The position numbers and the translations under genes were made by a program. DNA of 64,000 nucleotides from Parietichytrium sp. I65-24A (taxonomy: Eukaryota > Sar > Bigyra > Thraustochytrida > Thraustochytriidae). Location: NCBI GenBank assembly GCA_012862575.1, contig BLSF01000005.1, positions 248,001 to 312,000 on the forward strand, written 5' to 3'. The notes under the pieces are model-generated. The model made no database searches. It saw nothing but the letters and a program-made list of their open reading frames with translations, and had not been told where the DNA came from. This document shows positions 1 through 10,000 of this stretch, in pieces (the first letter of the stretch is position 1; each line of letters starts with the position of its first letter).

Positions 1-510
1 ACCCCGGGTACGAAGGCTGAGAGTGCCGCGGAGCTGTCCAGACTTGGCGGTTTCCGCACCACCGCGTCTTCCTGCACTACGACCCGCGCCGCACATCCGC
101 CCACACCCCCCGAACATAGCGCCAGGACCACGTCCCCTGCTCGCGCCCGCCGTACACCGGCGCCCACGCCGCCCACGCGCCCAACCACCACGCGCCCTAC
201 GCCCCGTGATCTCTCCGACCCTTCGTCCCCATCGTCTTTGTCAACCACGACAGCGCCAGCAGCACCTACAAAGGCGCAAATAGAAGCGCAATCTAGTAGA
301 CAAGCCGTTACGTCGATGGAGACCTGGCACTCCGCCAGCGAAGTGGGCACAGTCTAGTCAAGTTGCGCGGAGCAGGAGAACAAGAGAGCGAATTCGGAGG
401 AGTTAGCGCGCGGGGGATGTATGGAGAGATTGAACAAACTAGCGCACGGCATGACTTACCTTTTCGACGAGAGACGCGCGACCTGCGCTGTCAACGACTA
501 TAGCACGCAT
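1..510 (-). CDS. MDR-family quinone/enoyl reductase-like protein, 5' part, cut by window edge
   Basis: The reading frame is interrupted by an intron. Exon 1 runs 510-460 and encodes MRAIVVDSAGRASLVEK. A GTAAGT donor starts at 459, and a pyrimidine-rich tract ending in CTAG (acceptor at 354) leads into exon 2, which starts at 353 and stays open to base 1. Both exons are in phase 0. The joined 134+ residues carry the N-terminal GroES-like half of medium-chain dehydrogenase/reductases: the MRAIVVD start, a GVGRVV/GVGAGV segment, GDVVLAL, GGCAARVVVQED and a KPPSLDSSAAL stretch where the family has its 'P..ls.eeAA' motif. The NAD(P)-binding half would lie outside the window. Family members reduce quinones, enoyl thioesters or alcohols; the substrate cannot be told here. 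Upstream Met codons exist in the same frame, but the family match begins at 510. Confidence is good for the family and low for the substrate. Confidence 0.72.
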
Positions 511-1107
511 ACTCGGCGGTGTCCGCGGAGCGTGCGGTGTCCAATGGAAAGATGTTTGGATACTCGCACGCACTCTAGCAGCTAGAAGAGGGAAATATGT
601 CTCCCAGAGTGAGTGAAGAGATCGATGGGTTACTAAGAGTATTCTCAATGCTGTAGATGGTGCGCACCGCGGACTCGTGAACTTGACCACCCGGAAAGAG
701 AAAGCTGGCATTTTATTTCTTCAAAAATGTCGACGGGCCTCGGCGAGCGAGGTTTGTACTGACTGTGAATTTCGAAAATCAGGGACACAAAAAAATTCCT
801 ACATATAGATCACATCGCAAAGTAGTGCTCCGGAGGTCGCAGAATATGTTTGCGCTAGCGTTGATTGCAGAGGCTGGCACAACACCGACTGACACGGTTT
901 AAAGAGACCGCAGGACTATTGATGGAAAAGCAATTGAATGCACACAACCACCTTCCATAGCTCCTGCTCGAGCACTCTTGTGAGTTTTAAAAAGGCTGCT
1001 GACTGTCGCTGGAGTCGCAGACTTCGTCAGTTACAAGAGCAGAATAAGCCACTGAATCGACATTAGACGAGGATCAAGCTATGTCTCCAAAGACAGCGAT
1101 CCACGAA
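511..1107. other. Intergenic spacer
   Basis: This spacer lies between the MDR gene start and the DHHC gene end, about 600 bp. It must hold the promoter and 5' UTR of the MDR gene. The only notable element is TGACTGTGA at 760-768, a 9-mer that recurs in other spacers of the window. No convincing ORF or RNA was seen. Confidence 0.5.
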
Positions 1108-1839
1108 TCATACAGTCGTCACGGATTTGCTTTCGTCGCTTGTGCCGCAAACCTGGCGATCGGATCCCTTTTTCGCACGGAGTTTTGGCCCAGACGATGG
1201 CTCATTTCTCCGCTCCAGATGACGCTGTCTTCCGTCCAGCTGATAGGCAAAGGTAGTCAACCCAATGAACTGCAAGAATATGTGAAAACTAAACAAAACG
1301 GATAGACCGATCGCAAGTGCTGCGCTGTATATAGTTGCTACAGAGAGTAGCACCTTGTAAGTGGTCATCCCCAAAGTGTCAGCAATCTTTTGCTCCAACC
1401 ACGGATCTTGAGCCCAGCTCAACAAAGAGATGAATACGATAACTTGAAACCAGAACATCACTGTACCGATGGTGACAAGAGCGAAGAAGGCGGGATACTG
1501 ACGCTTCCCAATGCAGGTATTGAGCCATGTGCAGTGGTGATCAAGTCCAATTACATTTTTATGACAAGCCGCGCAGAATCTACTGGTCTGCTGCACCTCC
1601 TTGAAACAAGGCCATGTGACACCCTTGTCTTCGCTCGGGTCAAAGTAGCTACACACAAACCAGCAGATCAAGTGAAGCACAAGGAGCACCGTGTAAGTCG
1701 CGATGAGGCCAGTCCTCGTTGATCCCTCGGTATACACTCCAACTATCAGGTAGAACACTGTCGCGGCAGCCGGTTCGGCAACCCACGACATCATCTGGTC
1801 CTTTGTGAACGGTCTCTCAAACCCATTTCTACGCGCCAT
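1108..1839 (-). CDS. DHHC-type palmitoyltransferase (ZDHHC1/11-like)
   Basis: This 243-residue integral membrane S-acyltransferase would attach palmitate to protein cysteines at endomembranes or the plasma membrane. The cysteine-rich core reads RFCAACHKNV, then DHHCTWLNTCIG at residues 100-111, with the catalytic Cys103. Four hydrophobic helices flank it (about 22-38, 46-64, 117-141 and 161-191), the standard DHHC topology with the active site on the cytosolic loop. The LNTCIG after DHHC resembles the LNNCVG of ZDHHC1/11. The first zinc-binding CxxC of the canonical CRD is reduced to a single Cys (residue 78), so metal binding may be partly degenerate. The TTxE motif normally found after the last helix is not obvious. 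The tail is basic and serine-rich. A complete single-exon frame starts at an ATG. Confidence 0.88.
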   Translation of the reverse strand: MARRNGFERPFTKDQMMSWVAEPAAATVFYLIVGVYTEGSTRTGLIATYTVLLVLHLICWFVCSYFDPSEDKGVTWPCFKEVQQTSRFCAACHKNVIGLDHHCTWLNTCIGKRQYPAFFALVTIGTVMFWFQVIVFISLLSWAQDPWLEQKIADTLGMTTYKVLLSVATIYSAALAIGLSVLFSFHIFLQFIGLTTFAYQLDGRQRHLERRNEPSSGPKLRAKKGSDRQVCGTSDESKSVTTV

Positions 1840-3520
1840 GCCTCCTAACGCCTTTCACGAGGCGCCTCGTTTACTGCGTGACGACCTCTGGAGCCTGCTT
1901 CGCCGAGCTACCACCTTTCCCTGTGCCCCGAGCTCCACGGCGACGGCAGCTGCTCTTCTGCAGAGCTGCGCCACTTCAATAGTCGCGCTGGAACGCCAAT
2001 GCGGCTTTTCCCGCACGCTCGCACCGTTCGCCTCGCCCACGAGTCGCCGTCAACAACAACTTCCTTCGCGCACTTCCCACTCTTCGCACTCGACTCTTTG
2101 ACTCTTCGACTCTTTGACGCCCTATTCTCACCAGCGTACGCTCAGCCAGGCGGGAGGTCTAGGACCGCTCCCCTCCGTGCACATTTTCATACATTTCCAA
2201 CGAGCCTCTGACTTGCCTCTGACTTGTCTGACTACCGCCGTATACGCCGAGGTAGTACTCGTGGCAGTGTCAGAATACATAACGAGTCTCTTCTTCTCGT
2301 CTCCCTCCACCTTCTCACTACTTACCCGTAGCCTTGAGGCTAGATTGCTTCTCACTGTAGCACCCTGGTTAGATTTACTATACAACTCCTACTAGTGGAG
2401 GGTCATTGATCACAAAGGCTTGAGATAGTGTTAGTATAGACGGTAGGGTACCGTTCATAATGAATCGATTGTTCATGATGAGGGGGCGACAGGCTAGTTA
2501 TTCTAATAAAGTAGTACTATAATAAGGGGGTTTCATCGTAGTACCATGCACGGTAGGCGTTAGTTAGAACGTCATGAACGTTTCACTGATGGTGCGAAGT
2601 GTTATTGGACCTTAAAAGACTTAGAAGTACGGAGTGTGAATATGAATAGTACTAGTCCAAGCATTAGTGCAGTACACCACCCGAGGCTACATACAGCACT
2701 AACGAAAAGCTATTTACAGTTACTGTAAGTTATGGGTAGCCTCGCAAAAAAAGAGCAGTTTTGCGTAGGCAAGTCATATGAGTTTTGCTAGTCCCCCAAT
2801 ATTGGTTGCGGTAGTGAGTCTCACATCCATACGAGTGGATTATTTCCTGTTAGACCAGCCCACTAGGGCAGTGGTTAAAGCTGCGTACTTTAGCTACTCT
2901 ATAGGCTCTAGCTAGCCTCTAGAGATAGAGCTAGACTAGATAATATCCATCTATTAATGTGGTAGCTACTATAGTGTAATATAGCTACTATAGACTCGAC
3001 TAGAGTAGAGAGAGGATGCCCTTCAAGTCGAGGTTAGGCTCTTTATTTTGTGTGCGAACTAGTCCAAAAGCTTCGCCGGACCGAGAACCGAGAAATTCAG
3101 AAGTGATTCGAACCAGTTCTGAATGCTGGAAGGGAGGATAGTGAAGATGAATGTGGCAGGTTTAGACTTGGCGGAGCGTTCCCTGGCGGAAGATTCGCCC
3201 AAAAGTCAGCGAAACATTGCTTTGCCACTCCATTCGCCCTGAAATCGCAATGGACACCAAACGAGACCGATCCCTTCATCAAGCACCTCCAGTCTGACGG
3301 TCCGAAAAGCAGACCTCATCCGCAAATTCACGCGCTCAGCCCGAGTTTCGTTGCAGTCCCAAGAAAAATGGAAACGTGCATGGAGTCTCAGCCTCGCTCA
3401 GCCTTCTGCAGTTGCCAGCTTGGATCAGCTCTTCCGCGCAAGAGACAGATCAAGAAGAAATCGTTTTCGAATTAAATTACATTCCGCCGGGCCGACTTGG
3501 TGTTTTTTCTTTTCTTTTTT
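1840..3520. other. Gene-poor, repeat-like spacer
   Basis: About 1.7 kb shows no supported gene. The first 350 bp are pyrimidine-rich and would contain the promoter of the DHHC gene. From about 2400 to 3010 the sequence is AT-rich and dominated by short TAG/CTA/GTACT words (for example CTAGCTAGCCTCTAGAGATAG near 2910), with many small palindromes. I looked for tRNA arms around a GATTCGAACC at 3115 (minus strand), but the T stem does not pair. Short ORFs here have no recognisable content. Confidence 0.4.
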
Positions 3521-3877
3521 TCAAGGATACAAGGCTTGCAGCAGAGAGGTCTGCGAAGCGCAAAACCATCCGATGGTTCCGGCAAAGACAAGTGCCTTGT
3601 GGCTTTCAAGCTGCTCTTCGCTTGCCAGCGCAACCATCGCCGTTGACAGCAAACCTGCGCAAATCGAGCACCACGTGACCACCTCTTCTTTCTGAGCAGC
3701 GTGAGCCTGGCACATCTGCGAATGAAGGCTTTTCAGACGCCTCGATAAGTCCTCCAGGGCGTATGACAACTCCAATACGTCTTCCCCGCCAGCACCGTCC
3801 AGGTCGCCAGCACTACATGCCGCGCGCGACATCGGCTGCCCCCGCGCCGACCAGGTTGGCCGGCAATTCGCGTTCAT
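3521..3877 (-). CDS. Small putative two-helix membrane protein
   Basis: A 118-residue frame starts with an ATG at 3877. After a low-complexity head it has an amphipathic segment (residues about 38-62, DVLELSYALEDLSRRLK onward). Two hydrophobic stretches follow, about 68-87 (VVTWCSICAGLLSTAMVALA) and 94-113 (ALVFAGTIGWFCASQTSLL), separated by a charged turn. It ends shortly after the second helix. That is the shape of a helical-hairpin membrane protein of a mitochondrion or the ER. I do not recognise a family. The overlapping plus-strand frames look like low-complexity translation, so this strand is preferred. It may instead start at the internal Met16. Confidence 0.5.
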   Translation of the reverse strand: MNANCRPTWSARGQPMSRAACSAGDLDGAGGEDVLELSYALEDLSRRLKSLHSQMCQAHAAQKEEVVTWCSICAGLLSTAMVALASEEQLESHKALVFAGTIGWFCASQTSLLQALYP

Positions 3878-4671
3878 GTGTGTCGCCTGTCAACTTCCAT
3901 TTCAATCTCGATTGCAATCGACAGTGTAGAGCACGTGTAACGAGTGTACAGAGACAGAAAAGGATTGTGGTCCTAGCTCCGAGCTACCGGCACCACAACA
4001 AGAGGAAATGCAAGCAAGAAAGCCTTTGAAGCCACAGTGCTCGTACATTATGGTACTGAGTACTCACAGTCAGTACCGGTACCGCTTCCAAAGCCAACCC
4101 AACCCGTCTTCACCTTGAACTGCAGATTTGCCTGCTTCAGACTGAGCTGACTTCTTAGTTCAGGATCTGGAGATTGACTTTTGACTCTGTCACATCTGCA
4201 ACTTCGTTCACATTCGACACGAACACGGCGCTAGTCCTATCGTCCACTTCAACATTTCCTACGCTGGTGCTAGCTAGCTTTACCAGCTTTGCCAGGTGCA
4301 CACTCGCTATGTCTCCTCAATCAAATCAACTACGACTGCTATCCTCTGCATGCTCTGGCCACTAAAACACGACAACAGCAGTACCCAGTACTCAGCAGCG
4401 TCTAAAGATGTCCAAAGTGTCTAAAGAGCGCTTGTCTATTATTTCTATTATGGTGTGCACGTGGCGCTGTGGCACAAGGGTGTCACAATGTGTCACATAG
4501 CCAAACTCGGATGATCATGACAGATAGGAGTGGGTGCGACAGCAAGACACTCGGTGCACTCAGTGAGGCTCCGGAGAAGCACGAGGAAGCAGGGAAGCAG
4601 GGAGGCAGGCCGCAGCTTTCGCGAGCACGCGTGTGGGACGCTGCGTCGGACGCGTTTGTTTAATATTGATC
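3878..4671. other. Divergent promoter region
   Basis: About 790 bp lie between the small membrane protein (minus) and the CRAL-TRIO/GOLD gene (plus), so promoters for both should be here. TCACAGTCA at 4064-4072 is the reverse complement of the recurrent TGACTGTGA word and is followed directly by GTACCGGTACC, a palindrome. No gene is seen. Confidence 0.45.
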
Positions 4672-6192
4672 ATGTCGTCGAGCGGGCCGGCGGACGCGCT
4701 GAGCCCAGAGTCCATCGACGCTCTGCTGGAGAGAAACGGCGAGCAGCTGGCCGCGCTGAAAAAGCTGGTGGGCGGCAAGCTTCCAAAGGAGGAAGAGACC
4801 GCGGACGGGGTCAAAACGGATGACCTCTTCTTGCTGAGGTATGTGCTGAGCAACAAGAAGAGCGTGGAGACGGCCGCAGAGAAGGTCGTTGCGACGCTAG
4901 AGTGGCGCAAAAAGAATGTCGCCTTGCTGCAAGACCTGGCAGAAGGAAAAAGGCATCCGATGGAGAAGGAGCTCTCCCGGTTTCTATTTTCCGGGTTCAC
5001 CGGAGCGCTTGGTGGTGGGGAGCCTATATCGGTGGTGAGAATGGGAATGAGCGACTTTCGTACTCTCATGAACACGTACGACGTCGACGACGTGGCGGAC
5101 TACTTGCTGTACGAGAAAGAGCGCGCATTTCGGTCTTGCGATGCAGAGTCCAGAGCTCGTAACAGAATTGTCAAGTCAATTACGGTCATAGATTTTGCGG
5201 GTTTTACGATGTTTGGTGGCAAGTTCGACAATCGATTCTTCACTGCATTAGGGAACAGCAGCAAGTCCAGCTCCATATACTTTCCACAGCTCCAGGCCAA
5301 GACCGTGGCGATCAACACGCCATCCTATTACAGCATGGTCCACAAGACATTGTCTGCGGTGATGCCCAAGTCATCAATGGAGAAGATGGTGATGTGTCCT
5401 GCAAAGAAAACGGACAAGCAGGACATTGCACAGTGCCCTTTCATGACTCAATTTCTCGGCGCGGGAGCAGTGCCAGACTTCCTCGGCGGAACCGGTCCCA
5501 CCCCGAATGAACTTAAGCCGCCAGACGAGCGCGAAGGTGAGATAGCTTTTGAGACGGTCAAAATACAAAGGCGCTCATACGCCCTTCTTGAATTACCAAT
5601 AGAGCATCGTGACACCATGGTAGAGTTCGAAGTGATGGTGGACGGATTTCACATCTATATGACTGCCGAAGTGGTTCCTTGGAAAACAGAAGAGCTCGAG
5701 CTTCTCAAAAAAGAGAGACAGCTCTCTAAAACAGGCAGTTTTACGTCTGTCGAGGGCAACGAGGAGAATGATAAAGAAGACAGGCTGATCAAAATTGAAC
5801 ACTACAAGCGTGAAAAGAAGAAAAAGACGCAGCGCCGCTGGAAACCTCGTGCAGCTCGGAAGACGAGCGAGTCTAACTTTGTTGGCACGCCGCCTTCGTC
5901 GGCGTCGAAGCGGCTTAGCCTCAATCCGAAAATGGCTCCCTTGAAGCTAAACGGCAAGGACGGGCTGGTGAAAGGGACATGGCGAATTCCGGTGATGGGC
6001 AGACTTGTTATAAAATTTGACAACTCGTTCAGCCGCATGAGGAACAAGACTGTTACATACAGGATTGTATCGGTTCCCCCTCCCGACGATCCGGTGGAAA
6101 TGACCTGGTGGGAATCCAATTGGCAAGAATTTGCAAACCAAGCTAAATGGCCCTCAAACCAAGACGACGAATGGTCCTGCGTCATATCGTAG
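4672..6192 (+). CDS. CRAL-TRIO (Sec14) / GOLD-domain protein with C-terminal CaaX box
   Basis: This 506-residue protein combines a Sec14-like lipid-binding module with a GOLD beta-sandwich, the order seen in patellins and SEC14L proteins. A CRAL-TRIO-N helical segment lies at about 50-82 (DLFLLRYVLSNKKSVETAAE). The lipid-binding fold is at about 165-275, with TVIDFAG, FPQLQAKTVAINTPSYY and MPKSSMEKM. The GOLD domain begins at about 290 (FETVKIQRRSYALLELPI), is interrupted by a lysine-rich, charged insert (about 345-430), and resumes at GTWRIPVMGRLVIKFDNSFS. The protein ends in CVIS, a good CaaX prenylation signal (X = Ser suggests farnesyl). Such proteins carry phosphoinositides or other lipids at membranes. 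The open frame extends upstream to a GTG at 4633, but the first ATG is at 4672 (TTGATCATGTCG) and is used here. Single exon. Confidence 0.87.
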   Translation: MSSSGPADALSPESIDALLERNGEQLAALKKLVGGKLPKEEETADGVKTDDLFLLRYVLSNKKSVETAAEKVVATLEWRKKNVALLQDLAEGKRHPMEKELSRFLFSGFTGALGGGEPISVVRMGMSDFRTLMNTYDVDDVADYLLYEKERAFRSCDAESRARNRIVKSITVIDFAGFTMFGGKFDNRFFTALGNSSKSSSIYFPQLQAKTVAINTPSYYSMVHKTLSAVMPKSSMEKMVMCPAKKTDKQDIAQCPFMTQFLGAGAVPDFLGGTGPTPNELKPPDEREGEIAFETVKIQRRSYALLELPIEHRDTMVEFEVMVDGFHIYMTAEVVPWKTEELELLKKERQLSKTGSFTSVEGNEENDKEDRLIKIEHYKREKKKKTQRRWKPRAARKTSESNFVGTPPSSASKRLSLNPKMAPLKLNGKDGLVKGTWRIPVMGRLVIKFDNSFSRMRNKTVTYRIVSVPPPDDPVEMTWWESNWQEFANQAKWPSNQDDEWSCVIS

Positions 6193-7066
6193 ATCTCTTC
6201 CGTCCCACTCAGGCGAAGACCAATGCTGTGTATACGTAAGATTAGCTTTCCTCCCGATACTTTTTATTTTCAAACTTGCGATTATTTCCCCGAGAGCACA
6301 CCCTTCCAACTTGGAGCTTTGTGCATCGAACTTCAGACGCCAGGAATTTGGAGAAAAACGCCACCGTCGCTTTGGCAGGAGGAAGAATACCGACGAAACC
6401 AGGCCAGAAAACCCCGAAAATCTGGACCTCGACATCACGAATCGCCGGCACCGCATCCACATACAGACTCCATCACAAACAGATTCCGATCTTTCGAAAT
6501 ACATCGTTCGTCAGTGCAGAATCCACGTCCCATACCTTCCTATATCCTGGCACTCCTGTGAGAACGAGTACACTCGCAGTCAGTTACCTGCGTGTTACAT
6601 CGCTCTACTCTGCTCCACTAGCTTCTCTATTGGATCGGACTACTCGAGCTGCTAGCTAGTATGTCCGGCAACGGTCATATTGACTTGGACAACCGGGACG
6701 CAAGTACATAGCAAGTCATGCGACCCACAAATGACATCAATCAAATGTGACTCAAATGACCATCAGCTTTATCAGCGCACGGATCCGAACAGCCATATCA
6801 TATTGCACACTCACTCCACCTTTTGCACTCACACTGCATCTCGCGCTCCGCCATTGACAGCTCAGACTCTAAATTCCGCAATCCACACTTCACTTTTTAC
6901 ATTCCACCACTCAGCTGCAAAGCAGGGAACTTTCGCCGGGGCTCTCTCTGCTCTCTCTTGCCACTCGCAACCAGCAAACCCTTCTCGCCTGACTTGGTGT
7001 ACGCATCGAAAGCGCGACGAGCCGGATTCCCGCGTGGCGTAGTTTGGGCGCACTCCGGCGCGAAAG
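6193..7066. other. Intergenic spacer
   Basis: About 870 bp lie between two plus-strand genes. They should contain the 3' end of the CRAL-TRIO gene and the promoter of the giant Tudor/EF-hand gene. A TCGCAGTCA near 6573 is a one-mismatch variant of the recurrent spacer 9-mer. The overlapping short frames on both strands show no protein-like composition. Confidence 0.4.
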
Positions 7067-10000
7067 ATGGCGCAGGCGGGCAGCCGCGTGCAGCGCAAGA
7101 AGGGCGGCGTGGACGGCGTGGTGGAGCGCGTGAACGCGAATGGGTCTCTGTGCGTGGCGTTCTGCGACGGATCCCGCGAGGAGCAGGCGACGCGGCGGAG
7201 CGTGCATGTGGTGCGCGAGGAGCCGCTGGCCAAGGGCGACCGCGTCATGGCCAGGTTTCGCGGCAACCCGAAGAATGACGAGTTCCCAGGCGTCGTGCGC
7301 AGGCTCCTCCCAGGCGGCGCGCTAGACATCGACTACGACGACGGCGACAAGGACTCGGCCGTGCCACCGCACCTAGTTCGCCCGCTGCTCAAATCGCCGG
7401 GCAAAACCGCACATTCCGAGGACGAGACTGCGAGCGACGGTGAGAACGGAAACCGGGATGGGCTCGAGGAAGAAAGCGACGCGGAGGACACTACGATACG
7501 CGCCGGCGACAAGGTCATGTGCAGGTTCAGAGGGAAGCCAAACAATGATGAGTATCCGGGGACAGTGGTGGCAGTGCGAGGCGGCGTGATCGATGTAGAC
7601 TACGACGATGGGGACAGAGACAGAGGCATACCCATTGCCTCAGCGAGACTCACAAAAGCCGCCGCGAAAGGGGCCAAGCGGAAGGGGAAGAGAAGCGCAG
7701 GTAAAGAAGGGCGAAATGCCGGTAGCTCAGAGGATGAGGCCGGAGAGAGCAGTGGAGATGAACAAAGTGTTTTTAAGAAGGGGGAGCGTGTGTTCGCCAA
7801 ATTTCGAGGCAAAGCGGACGGCAAGGAGTATCCGGGAATCATTGCCCGGAGACACCCAAACGGAACATACGATGTCAACTACGACGATGGAGACAGGGAC
7901 ACCGGGCTGCCTGCTGATGTTATTAGGTCAGGAGAATCGGGAAACAAGTCGTCACGTATTTCTACTTCTCCGCGAGCAATGCCCAGCAAGGAGAGACAAA
8001 AGCGTCGCGTAAAAGACAATGTTATTACAGAAACCTCCGAGGAAGAAGGAGAGAATGGGGATTCCTCGTCCGAGGCTGACTCTGGCTCAGGTGGGGAAAC
8101 CGACACTGAAGAAGAAACAACTGGCCGCAAGAAGAAGTCCTCATCCAAGAAGCGCGACAAGGCAGGTTCGCCTTCATCTCTTATGGAACAACTGAAAAAT
8201 TACATGACAGCTTCAGAGTCCACACAGGTAATGGTTGGCGCGCCTGTGCTCGTCCGGTCAACAACCGGCAAGAGGGAGTGGCAGAAAGCGGTGGTGCTCT
8301 CCGCTCAAGGGAGCGGCGCCTTCAACGTCTTGCACTGCGGCGGCAAAGCTTCAAAAGAAGAAGAGGTACGAGCAAACAGGGTAAAATTTGACGAGAGAAG
8401 AGCCGTAACGATCGACAAGTTTTGCGAAATGCTTCATGATATGGAGGCCGAGTCGCACGCTGGCTGGCTTTTCGCAACTGAGTTCGAGCGATGTGTCGGG
8501 GAGGAATTCGAACTCAATTGCAGTGAATCAGATATGGAGCTCATCTCTAAAGAGTACGGCTCGCGGAGGAAAAAGGGTCTACTGAATATTGGAAAAATGG
8601 AGACGTACCTTGGCTTTCACGCGGAGAAAGCAAAAAAAAGTCCAAGAGCAAAGAAAATCTCCCAAGGAATGTTGGAGAGTGCCATGTCTGCGCTTGCCAA
8701 ACTTGTGAAAAACCCGTCTTCAAAAGCATGGAAAGCACTGTGCGGGAAGAGCTTCACCTCGCAGGAGCTGGCCTCGCTATGTGAAGGGACACTGAAGAAG
8801 CTTAGTTGGTCTGCATCTCAAGCTGACGAAATCGTGTCCGTTTTGGACCGGACAGGGGGGAAGATGGTAGAGGGCTCGGATCTCATCTATTTTGCTCTTA
8901 TGGCAGAGGAAGACCTTTTTGCAGAAGCGACGATAAACGCCTTTCGCGAAGAGGTTCATGGACATCAAGATCAAGCTCTCAAGCAAACGGAAAAGAAGAA
9001 GAGAAAGAAGATAGTCGAGTCGAGCGATTCAGGAAGCGGCGACAGCGACACGGACAAGGCTCCAGACCCTTTTTTGGAGAAACTCTCAAACGTCTGGGCG
9101 GCATTCACAAATCAAGATAAGTCTGGCGCAAGGTGGCTCGAGGGAAAGGCCGCCCGCGCTGTTCTTGTGGAACAATTTAAATCTATCGCCAATAAAAAGG
9201 CCATTGATGCAGTTTTGAAGCTCACGTGCTTCGCGAGTGATGAGGATGGGTCAGGGGACGAAGGTGAAGAAGGCGAGCCGAAGAGGCTAGCGAATCGCTT
9301 GTCTCTTTTCCGCAAGAGCACGGCAACTTCAGTCAAGTTTGCTTATCCAAAGTTCATCAACTCTCTGGTCATTGGGCCGCAATCTGTTGAGCAGGTTCTC
9401 GAAAAGTTGCAAGGCCATCTGTCGAGAGATCGGATCGCCGGCTCAGACCAATTCCTCAAAGGCGTGCGAGGTCTCGGTAAAAAGGCTCTTTCGGAAGTGG
9501 CGATAAAATTTCGAAGTTCATTCTCTGCTCCCCTTACGTTGGAAGAGCTGTATACTCTTGCCCAAGCCGCGAACGCTCTGACTGGGAGCGACAAGGCGAT
9601 TACAGTGGATACTGCGATTAATTGCAAGGAGCTTGCATCATGGGTGAAAAAAAATGGATATCTGAGCGACCCTCGCTCCTCAAAAGCAACGAAATCTGCC
9701 ATTGAGGCGTTCCGCAAGCATTTTGGAAAAGCTGTCTGCCGGTCTGAGAAAAAGCTCTGTGAGCGGGTGAAGCTACAAGTCGGGAAGAAAGATGAGAAGA
9801 AAAAGCGTCCTCGGAAAAAGTCTACCGCGGCATCTTCTTCTTCCGAAGATGAAGAGGAGGAAGAGGAAAAAGGGGAAGATGCGGAGGAGCGCATTTCTCG
9901 CACAGATCTTGCGAAAGCGCTTAGGGGCGGTTCGTATAAAGTTGCAAATCTTCATGTCCGACTGATTCTAGATACGCTAGACCCCGAGAACTCGGGAAAG

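Noticed and set aside
23-283. Proline/arginine-rich plus-strand frame
   Set aside because: It is antisense to exon 2 of the MDR reductase, which has clear family motifs. The Pro/Arg richness is the complement of its Gly/Val-rich coding sequence.
3097-3125. GATTCGAACC resembling a tRNA B-box on the minus strand
   Set aside because: The flanking bases do not form a T stem, and no matching D and anticodon arms are seen.
4560-5075. 171-codon minus-strand frame
   Set aside because: It is antisense to the start of the CRAL-TRIO/GOLD gene. Its Ser/Leu/Phe-rich composition is typical of a shadow frame.
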